Source: Massilia rubra (GTDB lineage Bacteria > Pseudomonadota > Gammaproteobacteria > Burkholderiales > Burkholderiaceae_D). Taken from it: a stretch of DNA of 64,000 nucleotides. The stretch's first letter is position 1, and every line of letters begins with the position of its first letter. The position numbers and the translations under genes are program-made. The notes under the pieces were generated by a model that did not search any database, was not told the origin of the DNA, and was given only the letters and a program-made list of their open reading frames with translations. Below are positions 42,020 to 50,451 of this stretch, piece after piece. The stretch covers positions 1-64,000 of the forward strand of contig NZ_VUYU01000018.1 of assembly GCF_011682065.1 (NCBI RefSeq), read 5' to 3'.

Positions 42020-43651
42020 TTACTTGGCTGACGCGCGGATCTTGCCGAAGGCGTCGCCGGCTTTCCAGGCCGGCATCGCTGGCGCGTTCGCCACGCGCAA
42101 ACCCAGGTTCAGGGTAAACTGCGCCTGCTGCACCATGCCCGACAAATCCCAGGTCGGATCATATTCGTCGCCTACCTGGTGGTAGCGCGCGCGGTACGCC
42201 GCCTGCTTGGCCTTGGCGCCTTCGACATCCTTCACGTAGTCCTTGCCGCCTTCGATCGAGAAGGCCGGAATGCCCGCCTTGGCGAAGCTGAAATGGTCGC
42301 TGCGGAAGTAGCCGCCCGCCAGGTCCGGCTCCGGCGTGCGTACCGCCAGCCCCATGGCCTTGGCGGTGGCGTCGGCCATTGCGCCCAGCTCCGTGCGTTC
42401 GCTGCCCTTGGTGCCGATATCCTTGGCCGCGCCGACGAAATTGAGGCTGTCCAGGTTCAGGTTGGCCGCGGTTTTGTTGGCTGGCCACAGCGGGCTGCTG
42501 GCGTAGGCCGCGCTACCGAGCAAACCCTGTTCTTCGGCCGCGACCCACAGGAACATCTGGCTGCGCCTGGCCGGCGCGCGCACCGCTTCCTGCGCCATCG
42601 CCAGCAGGCCGGCGCTGCCGGACGCATTGTCGACCGCACCGTTGTAGATGTTGTCGTCGCCGTTGCCTTGCTTGCCCAGGTGATCCCAGTGGGCGCTGTA
42701 GATGACGACTTCGTCCTTGAGCTTCGGATCGGTGCCCGGCACCACGCCGGCCACGTTGAACTGTTCGACCATGCGCACGGCCGCTTTCATCTCGCCCTTG
42801 ACCTTTGCCTTGAGCGCGACCGGCTTGAAGTTCTTGGTCTCGGCCGCGGTGCGCAGCAGGTCCAGGTCTTCGCCGGCGGCGGCGAACAGGGTGCGCGCGG
42901 CTGCTTCCGTCATCCAGCCTTCCATGCTGGCGCCGCGCTTGCCTTGCGCCAGCTGGAAGCGTTCGGCGAGCCAGCTGTTTTGCACCACGCTCCAGCCATA
43001 CGAGGCCGATGCGTCGGTGTGAATCAGCAGCACGCCGGCGGCGCCCTGGCGCGCGGCTTCTTCGAACTTGTAGGTCCAGCGGCCGTAGTAGGTCAGGCCC
43101 TTGCCGTTGAAGCGATTCGGCTCGGCGGCGGTCGGCGCCGGGTCGTTGACCATCATGACCACCACTTTGCCCTTGACGTCCATGTCCTTGTAGTCGTCCC
43201 AGCCTTCTTCCGGCGCGGTGATGCCGTAGCCGACGAAGACCAGTTCCGCATCCATCGCGTGCACGTCCCTGGCGTCGCCCGGCGCCCAGACCCAATCCTT
43301 GCCGAAGGCGAGCGACTGCGCCTTGCCGCCGGCTTCCAGCGCCACGCTGCTGGTGGTCGGCGTGGACTTCACGCCGGCGATCTTGACCGACTGGCGAAAG
43401 CTCTCGCCGTTGCCCGGCTTGAGGCCGGCGGCGAGCGCCTGCGCTTCGAGGTAGGCCACGGTCAGGTCGCCGCCGCGCTGGCCGGTGCCGCGCCCTTCGA
43501 GCAGGTCGCTCGACAGGAACGACAGGTGGGCGCGCAACGGCGCTTCCTTGACGATGGGGGCCGAGGCGGCGCCGGCGGCGTACGCGGGGAAAGCGACGGC
43601 CAGGCTGGTAGCCAGGGCCGTGCTCACGAAGGAGGAAAGCATCTTTTGCAT
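42020..43651 (-). CDS. M28-family zinc aminopeptidase with PA domain
   Basis: 543-residue exported peptidase. Signal peptide about 1-25. A protease-associated (PA) domain is inserted at roughly 135-245. The catalytic domain shows the two-zinc ligand set in order: His321 (SAHWDH), Asp341 (GAVDNASG), the Glu pair 373/374 (AAEEQG), Asp401 (NLDSLN) and a His in RYHQVGDEYD near the end. Likely acts on peptides in the periplasm or outside the cell. It stands alone, convergent with the terB-like gene. Confidence 0.93.
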   Translation of the reverse strand: MQKMLSSFVSTALATSLAVAFPAYAAGAASAPIVKEAPLRAHLSFLSSDLLEGRGTGQRGGDLTVAYLEAQALAAGLKPGNGESFRQSVKIAGVKSTPTTSSVALEAGGKAQSLAFGKDWVWAPGDARDVHAMDAELVFVGYGITAPEEGWDDYKDMDVKGKVVVMMVNDPAPTAAEPNRFNGKGLTYYGRWTYKFEEAARQGAAGVLLIHTDASASYGWSVVQNSWLAERFQLAQGKRGASMEGWMTEAAARTLFAAAGEDLDLLRTAAETKNFKPVALKAKVKGEMKAAVRMVEQFNVAGVVPGTDPKLKDEVVIYSAHWDHLGKQGNGDDNIYNGAVDNASGSAGLLAMAQEAVRAPARRSQMFLWVAAEEQGLLGSAAYASSPLWPANKTAANLNLDSLNFVGAAKDIGTKGSERTELGAMADATAKAMGLAVRTPEPDLAGGYFRSDHFSFAKAGIPAFSIEGGKDYVKDVEGAKAKQAAYRARYHQVGDEYDPTWDLSGMVQQAQFTLNLGLRVANAPAMPAWKAGDAFGKIRASAK

Positions 43652-43756
43652 GGGTTCCTAGTGCGGTAAGGGGTGGTAAATACGGCGTCCAGGGAGGACG
43701 AAGCGAAACATTGTATGCCATTCCGCCGCACCGTTTGCAAAGGAAATCGCGTCCCG

Positions 43757-44424
43757 CTAACGCAGCACCAGCGTGTCCGTCGCCAGCGTGCGGCCGCTGC
43801 GCGACGCGTCGATAGGGCGCGCGGGGACCGCATCGGCAGGCAGGCCGGGGATCGACTCTTCGATCAACACGCGCGCCGGGCTGCCGCCTTCGATCTCCAG
43901 TCTTGGCGCAAAGGCGCACCGTGGCGCAGGGCGCGCAGCGATTCAAGCAGGGCCCCCACGGCGCCGGCGGCGTCGGGAGCATCGGCCACGCTGTCGTAGT
44001 GCGTGGCCAGCAGCAGCGGCGGGCGGCGCACCAGTGCGCTGCCGCGCACGCGCAGCACGATGTTGTGCACCACCGCCACGGTGAGCTGATTGGCGCCGCC
44101 CGTTACGGTGGCGCTCTGCACCTGCGGGTCGAGGCCGAGCGCGCGCAGCTTTTCGAGCAGGTAATCGCGGGCGCGCAGGTTGGCGTCGCTGGCGATCGGG
44201 CGCGGCGTCTGCGCCAGGAAGTCCGCATGCGCCAGCGCGCGCTGAACCGAAAAATCCGCCGGCCCGGCATCGTGCGCCGTCGCCGGCGGGGCGGGGCGCA
44301 GCGCGAGCCAGGCCAGGCAGGCGGCCAGCAGCAGGGCGGCCAGTCCCGCCACGCTGCCCGTGCCGGCAATGCGGCTGTCGATCCGCATCGGCGCGGCCGG
44401 GGTAGCGGTCGCGCCGGACTGCAT
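43757..44424 (-). pseudogene. M28-type peptidase gene with large internal deletion
   Basis: The intact start encodes a membrane anchor (about 20-42) and the opening of an M28 domain up to ATHYDSVADAPDAAGAVGALLESLRALRHG, including the first zinc His/Asp region. At about 43895-43905 the frame breaks. The following bases, in another frame, encode a typical C-terminus (EIEGGSPARVLIEE… TLATDTLVLR, stop at 43757-43759). The whole middle with the remaining zinc ligands is missing. The annotated-looking 186-residue frame ends in unrelated residues. It starts four bases after the tonB stop. Confidence 0.7.
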
Positions 44425-44427
44425 CGC

Positions 44428-45096
44428 TTAGTCGAGCGTCCAGACGTAGGCGATCTGCGCCCATGCCGGTTCGGCTACGCCGCCCACGGTGGCCGGCTTG
44501 AATTTGCACAGGCTCAGGGCGGCCACGGCTGCCTTGTCGAGGTCACGCGATCCGCTCGACTTGTCGACGCGGGCGTCGGTCACCTTGCCATCGACGCCGA
44601 CCAGCAGCGCGAGGTTGACCGTGCCGGTGGCCCCATCGCGGGCGGCACGCGCCGGGTAGCCCGGCTTGGCGCAGGCCGAGGCGTCGGCCAGCACGGCGGT
44701 GCGCTTCTCGACGGCCGGCCGGGTCACCGCCGGCGTCACCACCGGATCGACCGTGCGGGTCGGCGGGGTGACTGTTGGCGGTGGTACGACTTTGTCGAAC
44801 ACTTCGGCGACGATGGTGTCGGGGCGCGTCTCGATCACCGTAACGATCGGCTTGGGAATGACGATGGTCGGCTGCACTGGCACCGGCTCGTACTTCTGCG
44901 GTTCCGGTGGCGGCTCGACCGGCGTTTCGGGCGTCACTGTCGTCACCGTGAGCGGTGGCGGCACGATGTCGCCCGCCTTCGGCACCCGGTTCATATTGTG
45001 GATCAGGGCCGCGCCAACGGCCAGGTGCAGCGCGGTCACGATGGCCATTTTGGTGAATTTGTTGCTTGCGCCGATGTGCTGTTGAGAGAAATGCAT
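44428..45096 (-). CDS. tonB: Energy transducer TonB
   Basis: 222 residues: a short cytoplasmic start, one membrane anchor (about 16-34), a proline-rich periplasmic linker with repeated PPP and KP/EP runs (about 45-135), and a C-terminal TonB domain. That domain holds YPARAARDGATGTVNLALLVGVDG and the SGSRDLDKAAVAAL motif. ExbB and ExbD are not nearby. It would energise receptors such as the one at 39230-41422. The promoter lies in the 318-base gap shared with the response regulator gene. Confidence 0.92.
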   Translation of the reverse strand: MHFSQQHIGASNKFTKMAIVTALHLAVGAALIHNMNRVPKAGDIVPPPLTVTTVTPETPVEPPPEPQKYEPVPVQPTIVIPKPIVTVIETRPDTIVAEVFDKVVPPPTVTPPTRTVDPVVTPAVTRPAVEKRTAVLADASACAKPGYPARAARDGATGTVNLALLVGVDGKVTDARVDKSSGSRDLDKAAVAALSLCKFKPATVGGVAEPAWAQIAYVWTLD

Positions 45097-45414
45097 GGTG
45101 TGCTCCGTATTGTTGTGTTCACGAAATGGGTCGCATGGTGGAAGGCCGCACTGCTGTTTTCCAGTCCATAGATCAAATATATGCTATGTCCTAGCAATTG
45201 AAAAGGGTTTTCGTAGTAATTCTTTTGCTGTGCCCGACTAAGTCCGGGTCATTCTGGTGGTAAATCTTGCTTACAGGGCCATGGCTCGCGTCGGGGGCGG
45301 ATGTGTGAAATAATCTGGTAGGCGCGGCGTGCCTGCCGTCGGGTCGCACACATTGATGCGATTCAATGGCAAGGCGGAGTAAGCGGACGCAGCCTTCACC
45401 CGTGGAGAGTACAA
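45097..45414. other. Divergent intergenic region, tonB / response regulator
   Basis: 318 bases without a gene. No Fur-box-like dyad is seen here, in contrast to 35051 and 39195. An AT-rich stretch at 45160-45215 probably holds the tonB promoter. A G+C-rich part follows, with GGAGAG just before the response regulator GTG. Confidence 0.5.
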
Positions 45415-46065
45415 GTGCAGACAGAGCAAAAATCGATTCGGGTCTTGCTGGCGGACGACCATCCCATCGTGATGACCGGTTTCGCCATGTCGCTGGCCGG
45501 CGTCGGCATGGATGTGGTGGGGCAGGCCAAGACGCCCGATGAAGCCGAAGAGATGTATGCCGCCCTCGATCCGGACGTGCTGGTGCTCGATATCCGCTTC
45601 GGTACCGAGTTGACGGGGCTGGACGCGGCCAAGAGCATCCTGGCCAAGTTCCCGCAAGCGCGCATCGTGTTCCTGAGCCAGTTCGACCAGGATAGCCTGA
45701 TCAAGGAGACCTACCGCCTCGGCGCGCGCGCTTTTGTCACCAAAGATTGCGACCCGGCCGACCTGGCCACGGCGGTCAGCCATGCGCACGAGGGCAAGCT
45801 GTATTTCCTGCCGCAGATCGCCGAGCGCCTGGCCAACCTGTCGGTGCGCGGGGACGCCTCGCCGCAGTCGCAGCTCGACCAGCGCGGGCTGGAGATCTTC
45901 AAGCTGATGGCCGAAGGCCTGACCAACGCCGAAATCGCCGAGAAGCTCAACCTGTCGACCAAGACCATCAGTAATATCAGCCAGTCGGTCAAGGAAAAGC
46001 TGGGCGTGCACCGGCAGGCGTATATCACCAAGCTGGCCGTCAAGTACGGCTTGATCGAACCGTAG
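45415..46065 (+). CDS. NarL/FixJ-family response regulator
   Basis: 216 residues: a receiver domain with the acidic pair Asp14/Asp15, phospho-acceptor Asp59 (VLVLDIRFG) and Lys110, then a LuxR-type helix-turn-helix (about 150-210; GLTNAEIAEKLNLSTKTISN). GTG start with GGAGAG upstream. A binding-protein gene and a HisKA_3-type kinase gene follow, so the three likely form one signalling system, even though a palindromic repeat separates this gene from the next two. Confidence 0.93.
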   Translation: MQTEQKSIRVLLADDHPIVMTGFAMSLAGVGMDVVGQAKTPDEAEEMYAALDPDVLVLDIRFGTELTGLDAAKSILAKFPQARIVFLSQFDQDSLIKETYRLGARAFVTKDCDPADLATAVSHAHEGKLYFLPQIAERLANLSVRGDASPQSQLDQRGLEIFKLMAEGLTNAEIAEKLNLSTKTISNISQSVKEKLGVHRQAYITKLAVKYGLIEP

Positions 46066-46174
46066 TGGGCGGTCGCTTGTTCGCAGGCTTGGGGAGATGG
46101 GTCGCGACTGCGCGTTTTCGTCCAATCGCCGTCCGTGTGACGCAAGTATCGCGGGACGGAGATAGCCCCCATAT

Positions 46175-46263
46175 CGTCGTTCCCGCGCAGGCGGGAACCC
46201 AAGTTTTACGCGCAGTTATTGGCTGCGCAGCGAACTTGGTTCCCCGCCTGCGCGGGGACGACG
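46175..46263. repeat. Palindromic intergenic repeat, copy 3
   Basis: CGTCGTTCCCGCGCAGGCGGGAACCCAAGTT on the left arm (shown in two halves: CGTCGTTCCCGCGCA and GGCGGGAACCCAAGTT) and GAACTTGG-TTCCCCGCC…GCGGGGACGACG on the right. The spacer contains its own TGCGC palindrome. It lies just before the binding-protein gene and is readable in frame with it. Confidence 0.85.
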
Positions 46264-46280
46264 GCAACACAGGCCGGCGC

Positions 46281-47192
46281 GTGTTCAATCGCGCCTGCCT
46301 GGCGCTCGGACTGGCGCTCGCCGGTTTCACCGGTTTTGCCGGCGCCGCCGGCGTGATCAGCCCCACGCACTCCACCGACCCCACCGGTTTTCGCTTCCAG
46401 ATCGTCACCGCCGACGATTCCGGCGTCACGCGCCGCATCGCCGACGACTTGTACAAGCAGCTGATGCCGATTTTCGGCGGCTTTCGCACCGAGCTGGCGC
46501 AGCACCGGCGCATGGTGTACGTGGCCATCGGCCCGGTCGCGCTGCGCAACGTGGCCGCGCGCAAGTGCGATTGCGTGGTCATCGCCGCCTTCACCTCGAG
46601 CCAGGTGTGGCGCTCCGTGACCGAAAACCTGCAACCCGAGCGCGCCCTGTCGATGACGGCGATTTACGCCGAGCCGGCCCCGGTCGACCAGCTGCGCCTG
46701 ATCGAACTGCTCTACAAACGCCCGGTGCGCGTGGCCGCCATCGTCAGCAGTAACACGGGTTTTCTGAAACCGACGCTGCAAGGCATCGCCGAAATCGAAC
46801 ATTACGACCCCAGTGAGGATATCAACGTGGTCCTGAACCGCATCGGCAAAACCGAGGTCCTGCTGGCCATGCCCGACCGCAGCGTCTACAACACCGAAAA
46901 CGTGCGCAACATTTTGCTCTCGACCTACCGCCACAACCAGGCGGTGATCGGCTTTTCGGCCGACATGGTCATGGCCGGCGCGCTGGCCACCACCTATTCC
47001 ACCATCGAGCAGATCAACGCCCAGGTGGCCGACGTGGCCAACGAATACGTCGCCACGGGCGAACTGGCGCCGCCCCAGTTCCCGCGCTACTTCAGCACTG
47101 TCATCAACGAAGGCGTGGCGCGCTCGCTCGACGTGGCGGTCGACGACACCGCCCGCCACTTCACGCGCCGTCCACCGGCGAGGCGCCAATGA
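46281..47192 (+). CDS. Periplasmic ABC-type binding-protein-like sensor component
   Basis: 303 residues from the GTG at 46281, which gives FNRACLALGLALAGFTGFAGAAG, a good signal peptide. The frame is open back to 46065, but that part simply translates the palindromic repeat. The body resembles ABC substrate-binding proteins of the ABC_sub_bind type: ALSMTAIYAEPAPVDQLRLIELLYKRPVRVAAIVSSNTG. There is no permease gene. Its stop overlaps the histidine kinase start by four bases, so it probably feeds a ligand signal to that kinase. Start choice is moderately sure. Confidence 0.75.
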   Translation: MFNRACLALGLALAGFTGFAGAAGVISPTHSTDPTGFRFQIVTADDSGVTRRIADDLYKQLMPIFGGFRTELAQHRRMVYVAIGPVALRNVAARKCDCVVIAAFTSSQVWRSVTENLQPERALSMTAIYAEPAPVDQLRLIELLYKRPVRVAAIVSSNTGFLKPTLQGIAEIEHYDPSEDINVVLNRIGKTEVLLAMPDRSVYNTENVRNILLSTYRHNQAVIGFSADMVMAGALATTYSTIEQINAQVADVANEYVATGELAPPQFPRYFSTVINEGVARSLDVAVDDTARHFTRRPPARRQ

Positions 47193-48682
47193 ACCTGCGA
47201 TTCTGGCAAAGCTGGAGCATCGGCACCCGCATGGCCTTCATCACCATGCTGCCGGTGGTGTTCTTGTTCTCGTCCTTCGTGGGCTACTCCTGGTACTCGC
47301 ACCGCGCCCAGGTGGCGCTCGAACTCGAAGAGCGCGGCCGCATCCTGGCCAAGGCGCTGGCCGAAACGAGCGAATACAACGTCATCTCGGGCAACCTGTC
47401 CGACCTGCGCCTGACCATCAATGGCCTGGTCCAGTCGGACAAGAGCATTCACCGCATCGACGTCGTCGACGCCAACCAGAAAGGCGCCATCAACGTCACC
47501 TCGCAGGGCTCGCCCATCGGCGAAGACCGTTTTTACGAAGCCCCGATCAAGAAGCAGATGATCTGGATTAACCTGTTCTCGGACAACGGCGTGCCGCACG
47601 TCTCGGGTTCCAGCGACACCAAGCCGACCACGGTGCCGACCGAGGTGGTGGGCTACGTGCGGGTGACGATGTCGCCCACCAACATGCTGCACAAGCAGGC
47701 GCGCCGCTTCCAGGTCGAACTGGCGATGGCCGCGCTGGCGCTGGTCGTCAGCGGGGCGCTGGCGTACGTGCTGGCGCGCAGCCTGACCATTCCGCTCAAG
47801 TCCTCGATCGGCGCGCTGCGTGAAATCCGGGGCGGGAACTACCAGGTGGCGCTGCCCGTCACCACCGGCGGCGAGGTAGGCGAGCTGCAGGAATCGATCA
47901 CTGAAATGTCGGTGGCGCTCGGCCGCTCGCGCCAGGACCTGGAAAACAAGGTGGCCGAACGCACCAAGGACCTGGTCGAATCGCGCAACGAGGCGCTCAA
48001 GGCCGATGCCGACAAGCGCAAGCTGATTCAAAAGGTGAACTCGATCGTGGAAGATGAGCGCAAGAGCATCGCCATCGAAATCCACGACGAACTCAATGCC
48101 TCGCTGATCGCCGCGCGCCTGGAGTCGCAAAGTATCTTGCACCTGGCCGGCAAGGTGGAGCAGGGGCCGATGATCGACGAGATCAAGCAAAAGTCGCAAG
48201 CCATCACCAAGCTCACGCTCGACCTGTACGCCAGCGGGCGGCGCCTGGTGCGGCGCCTGCGCCCGGAGGTGCTCGACATGCTCGGCCTGCACGGCGCGGT
48301 GGAAGAAATGATCCGCCACTACGACGCCAGCCATCCGGAATGCCATTTCCAGTTCCACTCCGACGGCGATTTTTCGGGCCTCGAGAGCGAGCTGGCCATT
48401 TCGGCCTACCGCATCGTGCAGGAAGCGCTGTCGAATGTGCTCAAGCACGCCGGCGCCACGCACGCGCAGGTGGCCATGACCTTGTCCGAGCAGGACGATA
48501 CGCTGCACATCGAAATCGCCGACGATGGCGCCGGGTTCAGCACCGCCAGCGCCTCGTCGGGCATCGGCATCATCGGCATGCGCGAACGCGTGTACGCGCT
48601 GGGCGGCACCATCGATTTCAGTTCCGAGCCTGACAAAGGCACCGTGGTCGGCATCGCCCTGCCGATCGCACAAACCGCGTAG
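47189..48682 (+). CDS. Sensor histidine kinase (HisKA_3 / NarX-like)
   Basis: 497 residues. Two membrane helices (about 13-36 and 176-196) enclose a periplasmic sensor domain. A HAMP linker (about 197-250), a coiled coil and the dimerisation/phospho-acceptor helix with His299 (IAIEIHDELNASL) follow. The ATPase domain has an N box around EALSNVLKHAG, then DDGAGF and GIGIIGMRERV. Overlaps the binding-protein gene by four bases. Its target is the regulator at 45415-46065. Confidence 0.94.
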   Translation: MNLRFWQSWSIGTRMAFITMLPVVFLFSSFVGYSWYSHRAQVALELEERGRILAKALAETSEYNVISGNLSDLRLTINGLVQSDKSIHRIDVVDANQKGAINVTSQGSPIGEDRFYEAPIKKQMIWINLFSDNGVPHVSGSSDTKPTTVPTEVVGYVRVTMSPTNMLHKQARRFQVELAMAALALVVSGALAYVLARSLTIPLKSSIGALREIRGGNYQVALPVTTGGEVGELQESITEMSVALGRSRQDLENKVAERTKDLVESRNEALKADADKRKLIQKVNSIVEDERKSIAIEIHDELNASLIAARLESQSILHLAGKVEQGPMIDEIKQKSQAITKLTLDLYASGRRLVRRLRPEVLDMLGLHGAVEEMIRHYDASHPECHFQFHSDGDFSGLESELAISAYRIVQEALSNVLKHAGATHAQVAMTLSEQDDTLHIEIADDGAGFSTASASSGIGIIGMRERVYALGGTIDFSSEPDKGTVVGIALPIAQTA

Positions 48683-48716
48683 CCCCACCGTCTTAACCTT
48701 CATCGCACAACACACA

Positions 48717-50405
48717 ATGTCGAACGAACTGAAAACGCCCTACGAACAGGGCAACAAGAACCAGACCACGACCTGGGCTGACTGCATCGCATGGTACCAA
48801 GACCTGGCGCGCCGCTATCCCGGCGTGCTGCACTTTGACGTGGTCGGCACCTCCGATGGCGGCCTGCCGATCCATGCCGGCGTTGTGTCGAGCGACGGCG
48901 TGTTCGACCGCCAGCGCATCAAGGACGACGGGCGTGCGGTCTTCTTCAACAATAACGGCATCCATCCGGGCGAACCGGAAGGGGTGGACGCCTGCATGGC
49001 GCTGGTGCGCGACTTTTGCACCGAGCCGGCGCGCCTGGCCGCGTTGGGCAACACCGTTTTCCTGTTCGTCCCGCTGTACAACGTCGACGGCAGCATCAAC
49101 CGCGCCGGCACCTCGCGCGTGAACCAGGACGGCCCCGAGCAGTTCGGCTTTCGCGGCAACAGCCGCCACCTCGACCTGAACCGCGACTTCGTCAAGTGCG
49201 ACAGCCTCACCGCGCAGGTCTTCAACAAGCTGTTCACGGCCTGGGACCCGGACGTGATGGTCGATACGCACACCTCCAACGGTGCCGACTATCCGTACAC
49301 GATGACCCTGATTCACACCCAGACCGACAAGCTTGGCGGCGCCCTCGGCGAATTTTTGCAAGGCACCATGCTGCCGCATATGTTCGGCGAGATGGCGCGG
49401 CGCGGCTGGCCGACCTGCCCGTACGTCAATCCGGTCAAGGACAGCCCCGATCACGGCATCGCCGAATTCCTGGAGACGCCGCGTTTCTCCACCGGCTTCG
49501 CGGCGCTGCACCACACCATCGGCTTCATGCCCGAGACGCACATGCTCAAGCCCTTCGCCGACCGCTACGACTCGATGCGCGCGCTGGTCGAAACGGCGCT
49601 CGACTTCACGGTGGCGCACGCGCCCACCATCCAGGCGCTGCGGCGCGCCGCGCGCGACCAGGGCAAGACCCGGCGCGAGTGGCCGGTGCACTGGTCGATG
49701 GACGCCAGCAAGCCGTCGACCTTTCCGTTCCGGGGCTACGCGGCCAAGTACACGCCCAGCGTGATCGGCAATTACACGCGCCTGTCGTACGACCGCAACG
49801 AACCGTGGGAGCGCGACATCGCCTACTTCAACAGCTTCCCGGCCGATATCGTGGTGGCCACGCCGCGCGCGTATGTGGTGCCGCAAGCCTGGCGCGAAGT
49901 CGCCCTGCGCCTGCAGTGGAACGGCGTGGCGATGACGCGCATCGAGGCCGACCGCGTGCAAGAGGTGCGCTGCTACCGCATCGTGTCGGTCGACTCGCGC
50001 GCGAACGCCTACGAAGGCCATATGTTCCATGACGACGTGCGGCTCGAGGCCTTTACCCAGGCCGTGACCCTGCGCGTAGGCGACTGGTTCATTGAGCTGG
50101 ACCAGGACATGGCGCGCTACGCCATCGAAACCTTGGAGCCGCAGGGCCACGACAGCTTTTTCCGCTGGGGCTTCTTTAATAGTGTGCTGGAGAAGAAGGA
50201 AGCGTATTCGGACTATGTGTTCGAAGACCACGCGGCCGAACTGCTGCGCGACGAGCCTGCACTCAACGCCAAGTTCGAGGCCTGGAAAGCGGCCAATCCG
50301 GCGCTGCTGTCGGACCAGTGCGCGGTGCTCGACTTCATCTTCGCCAACTGCGCGCGTTATGTGGAGCCGGAGTGGCGCCGTTATCCGGTGCTGTCGGTGA
50401 TGTAA
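48717..50405 (+). CDS. M14-family zinc carboxypeptidase
   Basis: 562 residues with no signal peptide, so probably cytoplasmic. Zinc ligands follow the carboxypeptidase pattern: His83 and Glu86 in NNGIHPGEPEG, and His185 in MVDTHTSNG. The substrate-binding Asn155-Arg156 pair lies in DLNRDF. A C-terminal region of about 200 residues beyond the catalytic domain is unassigned. Start at 48717 is chosen because upstream in-frame codons run over the kinase gene. It is convergent with a DUF885 gene. Confidence 0.9.
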   Translation: MSNELKTPYEQGNKNQTTTWADCIAWYQDLARRYPGVLHFDVVGTSDGGLPIHAGVVSSDGVFDRQRIKDDGRAVFFNNNGIHPGEPEGVDACMALVRDFCTEPARLAALGNTVFLFVPLYNVDGSINRAGTSRVNQDGPEQFGFRGNSRHLDLNRDFVKCDSLTAQVFNKLFTAWDPDVMVDTHTSNGADYPYTMTLIHTQTDKLGGALGEFLQGTMLPHMFGEMARRGWPTCPYVNPVKDSPDHGIAEFLETPRFSTGFAALHHTIGFMPETHMLKPFADRYDSMRALVETALDFTVAHAPTIQALRRAARDQGKTRREWPVHWSMDASKPSTFPFRGYAAKYTPSVIGNYTRLSYDRNEPWERDIAYFNSFPADIVVATPRAYVVPQAWREVALRLQWNGVAMTRIEADRVQEVRCYRIVSVDSRANAYEGHMFHDDVRLEAFTQAVTLRVGDWFIELDQDMARYAIETLEPQGHDSFFRWGFFNSVLEKKEAYSDYVFEDHAAELLRDEPALNAKFEAWKAANPALLSDQCAVLDFIFANCARYVEPEWRRYPVLSVM

Positions 50406-50422
50406 GCGCCAGCACCAACCTT

Positions 50423-50444
50423 GGGGGGACGCATGCGTCCCCCC
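50423..50444. terminator. Palindrome between convergent M14 and DUF885 genes
   Basis: GGGGGGACGC-AT-GCGTCCCCCC is a perfect dyad in the 46-base gap between two gene ends. It lacks a strong U tract on either side, but position and stability suit a shared terminator. Confidence 0.6.
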
Positions 50445-50451
50445 CACTTGC

